This document shows, piece after piece, positions 1 to 7,226 of a stretch of DNA of 39,147 bases. Made by a program: the position numbers and the translations under genes. The DNA comes from an uncultured Spartobacteria bacterium (GTDB lineage: Bacteria > Verrucomicrobiota > Verrucomicrobiia > Chthoniobacterales > JAATET01): positions 1-39,147 of the forward strand of contig CALGTD010000197.1 of the NCBI GenBank assembly GCA_937901895.1, in the 5' to 3' direction. Position 1 is the stretch's first letter; every line of letters begins with the position of its first letter. The notes beneath the pieces are model-generated. The model was not told the origin of the DNA. It saw only the letters and a list, made by a program, of their open reading frames with translations, and did not search any database.

Positions 1-231
1 CACTTTTTACGCGGTCATCCGCGGTTTTTACGCGGTCATCCGCACTTTTTACGCGGTCATCCGCGGTTTTTACGCGGTCACCCGCGTTTTTTACGCGGTC
101 GCCAGCACTTTTTACGCGGTCACCCGCGCATTTTACGCGGTCACCCGCGCATTTTACGCGGTCACCCGCGGTTTTTACGCGGTCACTCGCGCATTTTACG
201 CGGTCATCCGCACCTTTTGCGCGACGTGTCC
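1..231. repeat. Tandem array of 21-bp units, helically phased
   Basis: Ten complete 21-bp units run head to tail from base 1 to 210, followed by a decayed eleventh (211-231). The array probably continues left of the window. The core of each unit is ACGCGGTCAYCCGC preceded by a T-rich tract (TTTTTA or ATTTTA). The first three bases alternate among CAC, CGG, CGC and CGT. Within each unit GCGG-TCAY-CCGC is an inverted repeat, perfect over 4-5 bp in most copies. A period of 21 bp is two helical turns, so the dyads and T-tracts all face the same side of the DNA. The unit length is a multiple of three, so some frames stay open, but I see no gene here. It lies downstream of the oxidoreductase gene at 345-1478. 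It could be an iteron-like protein-binding array, curved DNA or a plain minisatellite. Confidence 0.9.
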
Positions 232-344
232 CGGCACCCAGGGGTGCGGAGGGAGGTGCCGGAAGCGCCCCCCTCCCCTTCCGCCCGCCTTCGTCTCCCG
301 ATGGCGGAGAGAAAGATACGCACGGACCAGAATTTATGCCGTCC

Positions 345-1478
345 TCATCCCACCTTCACCCAGCGGCGCTCGCGGGCGCTGAGGGTGACGGCGTCGAGAA
401 TCTTCTGGTTCGCGAGTCCGTCGGCAAATGTGGGCTGGACGCTCTTCCGGCCGACGACCGCCGAAATGAAGTCGGCGAACGTGTTTACGAACGTGTGCTC
501 GTATCCGACGATGTGTCCCGGCGGCCACCAGTTTGCGATGAACGGATGCGTCCCCTCGGTGGCGAGGATGTCGCGAAAGCCGCGCGCGTCGGCGGGATCG
601 CCCTCGCGGTAGAATTTCAGCCGGTTCAGGTCCTCCATGTCGAAGAAGAGCGAGCCGGCGCTGCCGTTGATCTCGATGGTGATCTGGTTTTTGCGGCCGC
701 GGGCGAAGCGGGTGGCCTCGAGATTGGCGAGCGCGCCGTTCTTGAACCGGCCGATCCAGCTGACGGCGTCGTCCACGGTCACCTTCCCCTTTTTCCTCGG
801 TGCATCCGGGAGCGGACGCTCCTTGATGAAGGTCTCCTCCAGGCCGCACACCTCCTTGATCTCGCCGACGAGATACCGCGCGAGGTCGATGATATGCGCG
901 TCGATGTCACCGTGCGCGCCGGAGCCGGCAATCTTCGACTGGAGCCTCCAGACAAGCGGGAACGAGGGATCCGCGATCCAGTCCTGCGCGTAACGGGCGC
1001 GGTAATGATAGATGCGATCGCCGAGGTCGCCGCGTTCGATCATCCGCTTCGCCAGAGCAATCGCCGGAATGCGGCGGTAATTGTGGCAGACCATGTTTGT
1101 GACGCGCGCCTTCTTCACGGCGGCGACCATTGCCTCGCACTCGGCGACATCCATCGCGAGCGGCTTCTCGCAAAGAATCGCCTTCCCGTGCCGGGCGGCT
1201 TCGATCGCGATTTCCGCATGGCTGTCGTTCGGCGTGCAGATGTCCACGACGTCGATCTCGGGGTTCGCGACCACGGCCCGCCAGTCGGTTTCGACATTCT
1301 CCCAGCCGAGCAAATCGGCCGCCGCGCGGACGGCCTTGCGATTGCGTCCGCAGATCGTGTGCAGACGGACGTCTGCCGGGAGATCGAAGAATCGCGGCGC
1401 CTGGCGCCAGCCATTCGAGTGGGCCTTGCCCATGAAGGCGTAGCCGATCATTCCGACGTTGAGAGTGCGTTTTTTCAT
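345..1478 (-). CDS. Gfo/Idh/MocA-family NAD(P)-dependent oxidoreductase
   Basis: A 377-residue protein with an N-terminal Rossmann fold (GMIGYAFMGKAHSNGW near residues 8-23) and the family signature CEKPLAMD, whose Lys-Pro lies at the active site. The C-terminal alpha/beta domain ends with the usual HTFVNTFADFISAV region. Family members oxidise or reduce sugars, inositols and related polyols with NAD(P). The substrate cannot be told from the sequence. The start at 1478 gives MKKRTLNVGMIGY, as in relatives. An in-frame ATG at 1523 has a better ribosome-binding site (GGAGG four bases upstream) and would add 15 residues, so the start is open. It is divergent from leuC across about 209 bp in which I see no other gene. 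Confidence 0.92.
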   Translation of the reverse strand: MKKRTLNVGMIGYAFMGKAHSNGWRQAPRFFDLPADVRLHTICGRNRKAVRAAADLLGWENVETDWRAVVANPEIDVVDICTPNDSHAEIAIEAARHGKAILCEKPLAMDVAECEAMVAAVKKARVTNMVCHNYRRIPAIALAKRMIERGDLGDRIYHYRARYAQDWIADPSFPLVWRLQSKIAGSGAHGDIDAHIIDLARYLVGEIKEVCGLEETFIKERPLPDAPRKKGKVTVDDAVSWIGRFKNGALANLEATRFARGRKNQITIEINGSAGSLFFDMEDLNRLKFYREGDPADARGFRDILATEGTHPFIANWWPPGHIVGYEHTFVNTFADFISAVVGRKSVQPTFADGLANQKILDAVTLSARERRWVKVG

Positions 1479-1687
1479 GGAATCAGGTTTGGGAGGTTCT
1501 CGGGTGAGGTCGCCGTTCTTCATGCCACCTCCGCGCGAACGAGGCACGCGATTTTCCTCGAGGATGCGCAATCGATGGGGGCGGGATCGCACGCGGCCCG
1601 GTGGGAGCCTGAAGACTTCGATCCGAAGGATTCCCCCTCGCCTGTCGCTTGCACGGCCCGCCGGGAAACCGTATGCTGACCGTTCCT

Positions 1688-3097
1688 ATGAAACAGACGT
1701 TGTTGGATAAAGTGTGGCAGGCGCATACGGTGCGGGAATTGGCAAACGGCCAGACCCAGCTCCTGATTGGCACGCACTTGATCCACGAGGTCACCAGCCC
1801 GCAGGCGTTCGGAATGCTGCGGGATCTCGGTCTGAAGGTGCTGATGCCGCACCGCACGTTTGCGACGGTCGATCACATCGTCCCGACCGATGAGCTTCAG
1901 GAGCCGTTTTCCGACAATCTCGCCGACGAGATGATCAAGGCGCTGCGGAAGAACTGCGAGGAGAACGGCATCACGTTTTTCGATCTGCCCACGGGCAAGC
2001 AGGGCATCGTCCACATCGTCGGCCCCGAGCAGGGCATCACGCAACCCGGCACGACGATCGCGTGCGGCGACTCGCACACGAGCACGCACGGGGCGTTCGG
2101 CGCGATCGCATTCGGCATCGGCACCTCGCAGGTGCGCGACGTGCTCGCCACGCAGACCATGGCCATCGGCAAGCCGAAGGTCCGCCGGATCGAGGTGAAC
2201 GGCAAACTCCGTCCCGGAGTCTACGCCAAGGACGTCATTCTTCACATCATCCGCAAGCTCGGCGTGAACGGCGGTCTCGGCTACGCCTACGAATACGCCG
2301 GCACGACGTTCGACAATTTCACGCAGGAGGAGCGCATGACCGTCTGCAACATGTCGATCGAAGGCGGCGCGCGCGTCGGCTACGTGAATCCCGACGACAC
2401 CACGTTCGAATACCTGAAAGGCCGCCCCTACGCGCCGAAGGGAGCGGATTGGGACGCGGCGGTCGAGCGCTGGCGCAGCTTTGCAAGCGATCCGGACGCG
2501 GTCTATGACGACGTTGTCGTCTTCAACGCGGAGGACATCGCCCCGACGGTCACCTGGGGAATCAACCCCGGCCAGGCCATTTTCATCGACGAGCAGGTTC
2601 CGACGCCGGAGCAACTCCCCGAGAAAGAACGCGCCACCGCCCTGGAGGCGCTCGAGCACATGCGCCTGAGATCGGGCACGCCGATCAAAGGCACGAAGGT
2701 CGATGTGGCCTTCCTCGGAAGCTGCACGAACGGCCGCCTGAGCGATCTGCAGGAAGTCGCCGGATACCTGAAAGGCCGCAAGGTCAGCCCGAATGTGAAA
2801 GCCATCGTGGTCCCCGGTTCCCAGGGAGTGTCGTCCATCGCCGAGTCGCTCGGTCTGGCGGACATCTTCCGCGAGGCCGGTTTCGAATGGCGCGGTGCCG
2901 GATGCTCGATGTGTCTCGGCATGAACCCTGACAAACTCGTCGGTGAGCAGCTCTGCGCCAGCTCCAGCAACCGCAACTTCAAGGGCCGCCAGGGCTCGCC
3001 CACCGGTCGCACGGTCCTCATGAGTCCGCTCATGGTTGCCGCCGCGGCCGTGACCGGCGAAATCGCGGACGCCCGCGAGGTCTTCGCCCTTTGTTGA
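1688..3097 (+). CDS. leuC: 3-isopropylmalate dehydratase large subunit
   Basis: A 469-residue aconitase-family protein that, with LeuD, interconverts 2- and 3-isopropylmalate in leucine synthesis. The three [4Fe-4S] cysteines are visible: Cys346 in GSCTNG, and Cys406 and Cys409 in CSMC. The length and cysteine positions match E. coli LeuC (466 aa; 347, 407, 410) almost exactly. Other landmarks are the CGDSHTSTHGAFGAIAFGIG stretch and the C-terminal SSNRNFKGRQG. The chosen start gives MKQTLLDKVW, the usual LeuC beginning. No clear Shine-Dalgarno precedes it. Its stop codon overlaps the TTG start of the TraB-like gene. leuD follows that gene, so the two subunits are encoded in one transcription unit but are not adjacent. 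Confidence 0.98.
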   Translation: MKQTLLDKVWQAHTVRELANGQTQLLIGTHLIHEVTSPQAFGMLRDLGLKVLMPHRTFATVDHIVPTDELQEPFSDNLADEMIKALRKNCEENGITFFDLPTGKQGIVHIVGPEQGITQPGTTIACGDSHTSTHGAFGAIAFGIGTSQVRDVLATQTMAIGKPKVRRIEVNGKLRPGVYAKDVILHIIRKLGVNGGLGYAYEYAGTTFDNFTQEERMTVCNMSIEGGARVGYVNPDDTTFEYLKGRPYAPKGADWDAAVERWRSFASDPDAVYDDVVVFNAEDIAPTVTWGINPGQAIFIDEQVPTPEQLPEKERATALEALEHMRLRSGTPIKGTKVDVAFLGSCTNGRLSDLQEVAGYLKGRKVSPNVKAIVVPGSQGVSSIAESLGLADIFREAGFEWRGAGCSMCLGMNPDKLVGEQLCASSSNRNFKGRQGSPTGRTVLMSPLMVAAAAVTGEIADAREVFALC

Positions 3098-4071
3098 TTT
3101 TGAATTTCCGGATTCCGGCTTTCGGTAGGAAAGGCACGCGCGCCTGCGCAACAGGCGCGTTCGCCCTGCTTTTCGCCCCCGGGCTCCTATTTGCGGAGGC
3201 GACGCCGGAAACCGCATCCGAAAAAACGGAGTCGCGTGCCCCGCTGCTCTGGAAGATTGAAGGTGCCGGCAACAAGCCGTCGTATCTCTTCGGCACGATT
3301 CATCTCACGCGCCCGTCGATCACGAAGCTGGCTCCGCCGGTCGAGAAGGCGTTTCTGCAGGCCGATGCCGTGTTCACCGAGGTGCCGGTCGACATGGCCA
3401 CCATGCTGAACGCGTCCCAACAGATGCTCCTGCCCGATGGCAAGACCCTGCGCGACCTGCTTTCCGAGGAGCAGCTTGGGAAACTTTCCGCCGAGCTTGC
3501 CGCCATGAACCCGGTATTCACGGTGGACATTTTCCTGCGATTCAAACCCTGGGCCGTTGCGGCGACGCTCTCGGTGCTCGAGGACCAGATGAAATACCCG
3601 GGCGCGCTTGCACTCGACATGCTGTTGTTCCAGCGCGCCGCCATGGCCGGAAAGGAAACGGGCGGCATCGAGACCCTCGATGAGCAACTTGGCATCTTCG
3701 AAGCATTCACTCTCGCGGAGCAGATTCAGATGCTCGACGAATCGATCGACTACATGCGCGCTGCCCGGGAGGAAGGGGTGACCGCCATCGATCGGCTCGT
3801 GGAGGTCTATCTCGCCGGAGATCTCGCCGGCATCGACGCGGAGCTGGAAAAATGGAACTCCGCCAGTAATTCCGAATTGAACGAGCGGTTCATGGAGCGT
3901 CTTCTTTACAAGCGCAACGTCCACATGGCGGAGCGCATCGAACGAATGATGCGCGAGCATCCCGATACGGGATACTTTTTCGCCATCGGCGCCGGACATC
4001 TCGGCGGCGAGCGCGGCGTCATTGCTCTGCTCGAAAAAGCCGGCCTGAAACTCACCCGCGTCGAGGAATAG
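3091..4071 (+). CDS. Exported TraB/GumN-family protein
   Basis: About 326 residues. A basic N-terminus followed by a hydrophobic stretch (AFALLFAPGLLFAEA) looks like a signal peptide, so it is probably periplasmic or envelope-bound. Family hallmarks are the N-terminal LFGTIH motif near residue 67 and the C-terminal IGAGHLGGERGVIALLEKAG with conserved Gly-His. TraB/GumN (PF01963) proteins are thought to be Tiki-like metalloproteases, but most bacterial members are uncharacterised. There is no upstream ATG. TTG codons at 3091, 3094 and 3100 are the possible starts, and the first overlaps the leuC stop, which suggests translational coupling. It sits between the two subunits of isopropylmalate isomerase with no obvious metabolic link. 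Confidence 0.85.
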   Translation: MLILNFRIPAFGRKGTRACATGAFALLFAPGLLFAEATPETASEKTESRAPLLWKIEGAGNKPSYLFGTIHLTRPSITKLAPPVEKAFLQADAVFTEVPVDMATMLNASQQMLLPDGKTLRDLLSEEQLGKLSAELAAMNPVFTVDIFLRFKPWAVAATLSVLEDQMKYPGALALDMLLFQRAAMAGKETGGIETLDEQLGIFEAFTLAEQIQMLDESIDYMRAAREEGVTAIDRLVEVYLAGDLAGIDAELEKWNSASNSELNERFMERLLYKRNVHMAERIERMMREHPDTGYFFAIGAGHLGGERGVIALLEKAGLKLTRVEE

Positions 4072-4163
4072 ATCCACTTTCAGCACTCAATCGCCCAAAC
4101 CATAAACCACCATCGGTCGGGTCATCGGCTCCGCTTCCGCACCCGCCCCACCCTTTCAACCCT

Positions 4164-4772
4164 ATGGCTCTCGCAAAAATCACCCAGGTCGCAGGCACCG
4201 CCGTTTACGTCCCCGGAGACGACATCGACACGGACCGCATCATTCCCGCGCGCTTCATGAAGTGCGTCACCTTCGACGGTCTCGGTGAGTTCGCGTTCAT
4301 CGACGAACGCGTCGATCCCTCCACCGGCGAAAAACGCGAGCATCCGCTCAACGATCCGCGCTTCGCCGGCGCGAGCATCCTGCTCTCAGGCTCGAACTTC
4401 GGCTGCGGCAGCTCGCGCGAGCACGCTCCGCAGGCGCTGTATCGCTACGGTTTTCGCGCGATCCTCGCGGAAAGCTTCGCGGAAATTTTCTTCGGAAACT
4501 CCACGACGCTCGGCATGCCCTGCATGATCATGAGCCGTGAGGACATCCGCGCGGTCGCGGCCCTCGTGGAGGCAAACCCGACGGCGGAGGTCACGGTGGA
4601 CGTGACCGAGTGCAAGGTCAGCATCGCCGACATGGACTTCAAGGCCGCGCTGCCCGGTCACGCGCGTGAAGCGCTCATCGGCGGTAAATGGGACGCCATC
4701 GCCGACCTGCTCGAGGGAATTCCGCAGGTCGAGACGACCGCCTCCCAGCTCCCCTACATGGTCGCGCGCTGA
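4164..4772 (+). CDS. leuD: 3-isopropylmalate dehydratase small subunit
   Basis: 202 residues, the usual LeuD length. This swivelling-domain subunit pairs with LeuC. Typical features are DIDTDRIIPARF near residues 20-31, the substrate-recognition loop SGSNFGCGSSREHAPQAL near residues 74-91, and FAEIFFGNSTTLGMPC. The start ATG gives MALAKITQV. There is no clear Shine-Dalgarno. A 92-base gap separates it from the TraB-like gene, and only 16 bases separate its stop from the PgpA-like gene. Confidence 0.97.
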   Translation: MALAKITQVAGTAVYVPGDDIDTDRIIPARFMKCVTFDGLGEFAFIDERVDPSTGEKREHPLNDPRFAGASILLSGSNFGCGSSREHAPQALYRYGFRAILAESFAEIFFGNSTTLGMPCMIMSREDIRAVAALVEANPTAEVTVDVTECKVSIADMDFKAALPGHAREALIGGKWDAIADLLEGIPQVETTASQLPYMVAR

Positions 4773-4788
4773 GTCCGCGCCCGGCTTG

Positions 4789-5610
4789 GTGAACCGCACC
4801 GCGATTGCCGACCGTTGCCGCGCGCGTGTCGCCGCGCTTGGCCTGGGGTCGTGCACGGTTTGCTTTCCGGACGAGGAGCCCGCCGGCGATGCGGACACGC
4901 TCTGTTTCGTCGGCCCTGCGGACAGGCGTCCTCCGGGAAGGACACTCGTCGCCACCTTCCCCGTCGAGACCACCCGACCACTTCACGAGCTGCTTTCCAG
5001 CGTTTTGCCGCTGCTCGGACGGCCGTTTCGTCCCGGCGCCATCTTCTCTCACGTCGGCAGCCGCCCCTGCTCCCGTCGCATGGGCAAAATGCCGGTCCGT
5101 TTCTGGATCAAAGACGAACTGGTCACGCCACGAATTCGCCGCGATCGCATCGTTCGCCCGATCGCTGCATGTCTTGCAACCGTCGGAGGTGTCGGTCTGC
5201 TTCCGGCAATCGGTGCGAACACTGCGTCCATCCTCACCTGCGCCGCCATCCTGCTCGCCGGCGATTTCGTCGGCGCGGCGACCGCCGCCGCATGGCTCGC
5301 CATTTTTTCCACCGTTCTTTCGGTCGCAATCGAAGCACCTGCGGGCCGGCACTTCCTCTCGGAGGATGCACGGGAATTCGTCCTCGACGAGGTCGCGGGT
5401 ATGGCGGTCGCCCTCTGCTTTCTCCCCGCAGCGCCACAGCCGTGGTTGTTCGTCATCGCCTTGCTGGCGTTCCGGTTCTTCGACATTCTCAAACCGGGCA
5501 TCCAATGGGTGGAAAAACTTCCGATTCCCGGCAAGGTCGCATGGGACGATGTGCTCGCCGGCCTCTACGCGGGAATCGTCGTCTTGATTGCTGCCAAGCT
5601 CGCCGGATGA
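4789..5610 (+). CDS. PgpA-like phosphatidylglycerophosphatase with N-terminal extension
   Basis: The C-terminal ~170 residues match PgpA, which dephosphorylates phosphatidylglycerol phosphate in the inner membrane. Visible are LATVGGVGLLP, the VLDEVAGM motif (Asp-Glu needed in PgpA), AFRFFDILKP and the terminal WDDVLAGLYAG, with several hydrophobic segments. The PxxPGTxGS motif usual near the start is degenerate (PAIGANTAS). The frame is open for about 97 residues before the MGKMPVRFW methionine (ATG at 5080). A GTG at 4789, 16 bases after leuD, is the earliest sensible start. A PgpA of normal length would begin at 5080. Its TGA overlaps the next ATG (ATGA), so translation is likely coupled to the hydrolase. 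Confidence 0.8.
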   Translation: MNRTAIADRCRARVAALGLGSCTVCFPDEEPAGDADTLCFVGPADRRPPGRTLVATFPVETTRPLHELLSSVLPLLGRPFRPGAIFSHVGSRPCSRRMGKMPVRFWIKDELVTPRIRRDRIVRPIAACLATVGGVGLLPAIGANTASILTCAAILLAGDFVGAATAAAWLAIFSTVLSVAIEAPAGRHFLSEDAREFVLDEVAGMAVALCFLPAAPQPWLFVIALLAFRFFDILKPGIQWVEKLPIPGKVAWDDVLAGLYAGIVVLIAAKLAG

Positions 5611-6215
5611 ATCGGAATTTCCAGGTTGCGAAACCGCCGGCTCCGCAAAACCGTGACGGGGTGAAGACGCTCCTGCTCGACGGTCTCTGGGGATCCGTCA
5701 CCCGATTGCGCCTCATGCAGCGACGGCTGGCAGCCGCAGGCGTGCGGGACGTGGAGACGTTTGCCTACCGTGCCAGCGGATTCTGCTGCCTCGAAGAGGA
5801 AGGCCGACGCCTCGCGGAGCATGTCGCCGGGCTCGAGCGTCCGGTCAACCTCGTTGGTTACAGCATGGGCGGACTCGTCGTGCAGGCCGCGCGCCTCGCA
5901 AATCCTGATCTCGACATCCGCCGCGTCGCATTCATCAACACTCCGCATCGCGGATCGCTCCTCGCACACTGGCTGCCCGGAGCCGCCATTCGACAAATGC
6001 GCCCGGGTTCGAAGTTCCTTGAAAAACTCGCGTCCCTCGAGTGGTCGGTTCCCACGCTCGCGATCTGGACGCCCGGCGATCTCATGGTCGTCCCCGCGAG
6101 TAGCGCCGCATGGCCGCGCGCCACGCTCACCGCGCGCTGCCGCGTGCCCGCCCACATCTGGCCGCTTTTCTGCCCACGAACCCACGCACAACTCGCCGCA
6201 TTTCTCCTCGAATGA
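5607..6215 (+). CDS. Alpha/beta hydrolase, lipase-like
   Basis: 202 residues. The nucleophile elbow GYSMGG (Ser near residue 90) and the following FINTPHRGSLLAHWLP resemble the PGAP1/LipA-type hydrolases that act on lipids or thioesters. The likely triad Asp is in TPGDLMVVP and the His in the HIWPLF or HAQL segment near the C-terminus. No signal peptide is apparent, so it is probably cytoplasmic. It shares ATGA overlaps with the PgpA-like gene before it and the reductase after it, which suggests the three are made together, possibly in lipid turnover. The substrate is unknown. Confidence 0.82.
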   Translation: MNRNFQVAKPPAPQNRDGVKTLLLDGLWGSVTRLRLMQRRLAAAGVRDVETFAYRASGFCCLEEEGRRLAEHVAGLERPVNLVGYSMGGLVVQAARLANPDLDIRRVAFINTPHRGSLLAHWLPGAAIRQMRPGSKFLEKLASLEWSVPTLAIWTPGDLMVVPASSAAWPRATLTARCRVPAHIWPLFCPRTHAQLAAFLLE

Positions 6216-7195
6216 AAGCCGCACGCCTCCACGGATTCGGCGATGCCGAATCGAATCTCCGCGTTGAATCCATCGACCTGCCCGCGCCCGGCCCCGGCGA
6301 GATCCAGCTCGAGATGCTGCGGGCCTCCATCAATCCCGCCGACCTCAACGTCATCGCCGGCACCTACGGAGAACTGCCCGCCCTGCCGGCGACGATCGGA
6401 AACGAAGGCGTCGGCCGGGTGATTGCCATCGGCGACGGCGTGGAAGACTTTCACATCGGTGACATGGCGGTGGGATTGCGTCCCGGTGCCTGGTGCAGTC
6501 ACCGAAACCTCTCCACATCGGACGCGGTCCGCCTGCCGGTCGACATTGATCCCGTCCAGGCCGCCATGATTGCGGTGAATCCACCCACCGCCCTCGCGAT
6601 GCTCACCACGATCGTCCCGCTCAACGAGGGCGACTGGGTCGTTCAAAACGCCGCAAACTCGGGCGTCGGCCGTTGCGTCATCCAGCTCGCGCGGCACCTT
6701 GGATTGCGCACGCTCAATGTCGTCCGCCGCCCCGAGCTCGTGGACGAGCTGCTCGCAATCGGCGCAGATCGCGTTGTCACCGAGGACACCGACTTTCGGA
6801 AAACGGCGGAGTCCCTGACCGACGGCCGCTTCGCGAAACTCGCGCTGAACGCTGTCGGAGGCGCAAGCGCGCTGAACCTCGCCAATGCCCTCGCCCCGCG
6901 CGGCGTTCACGTCACCTACGGCGCGATGGGACTTCAGCCGGTAAAAATCCCGAACGGACTGCTGATCTTCCGACAGCTCCAGTTTCGCGGCTTCTGGCTG
7001 CGACGCTGGTTTCAGGAGGCATCCGCCGCGGAGAAGAACTCCGCTTTCGAGCAGATCGCTGGTCGCATCGCAGACGGCACGCTGCGCGTGCCGGTGCATG
7101 CCGTCCACCCACTGCAAGATGTTCACGAGGCCCTGCGCGCCGCTGCGACGGATCGCCGCAGCGGAAAGGTGCTTCTGGATCTGCAGGCGGAATAG
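6212..7195 (+). CDS. Zinc-independent MDR reductase, MECR/ETR-like 2-enoyl thioester reductase
   Basis: 327 residues of the medium-chain dehydrogenase/reductase fold. The N-terminal GroES-like part contains NPADLNVIAGTYGELPALPA followed by GNEGVG. The tyrosine in this region is catalytic in mitochondrial enoyl reductases (MECR/Etr1). The Rossmann part has DWVVQNAANSGVGRCVIQLA. Zinc-binding cysteines are lacking. The combination points to NADPH-dependent trans-2-enoyl-ACP/CoA reductase more than to a quinone oxidoreductase, though the latter is the alternative. It is the last gene of the leuC-to-reductase run and ends 31 bases before the convergent secDF gene, with a hairpin between them. Confidence 0.85.
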   Translation: MKAARLHGFGDAESNLRVESIDLPAPGPGEIQLEMLRASINPADLNVIAGTYGELPALPATIGNEGVGRVIAIGDGVEDFHIGDMAVGLRPGAWCSHRNLSTSDAVRLPVDIDPVQAAMIAVNPPTALAMLTTIVPLNEGDWVVQNAANSGVGRCVIQLARHLGLRTLNVVRRPELVDELLAIGADRVVTEDTDFRKTAESLTDGRFAKLALNAVGGASALNLANALAPRGVHVTYGAMGLQPVKIPNGLLIFRQLQFRGFWLRRWFQEASAAEKNSAFEQIAGRIADGTLRVPVHAVHPLQDVHEALRAAATDRRSGKVLLDLQAE

Positions 7196-7215
7196 CGCGG
7201 GCAATTTGCCCGCGC
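7195..7215. terminator. Hairpin between convergent genes
   Basis: GCGCGGGCA-ATT-TGCCCGCGC forms a perfect 9-bp stem with a 3-base loop, right after the reductase stop and before the secDF stop on the other strand. There is no T-run on either side, so it is a possible bidirectional terminator or 3'-end stabiliser rather than a textbook intrinsic terminator. Confidence 0.45.
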
Positions 7216-7226
7216 CCCGGCCGCAC

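Noticed and set aside
1..210. CRISPR array.
   Set aside because: The units are contiguous with no unique spacers and no cas genes are nearby.
217..612. Long plus-strand open frame running out of the repeat array.
   Set aside because: The 21-bp period keeps a frame open automatically, and most of it lies antisense to the well-supported oxidoreductase gene.
1479..1687. Search for a leucine-type leader peptide before leuC.
   Set aside because: No short ORF rich in leucine or hairpin pair is visible in this gap.
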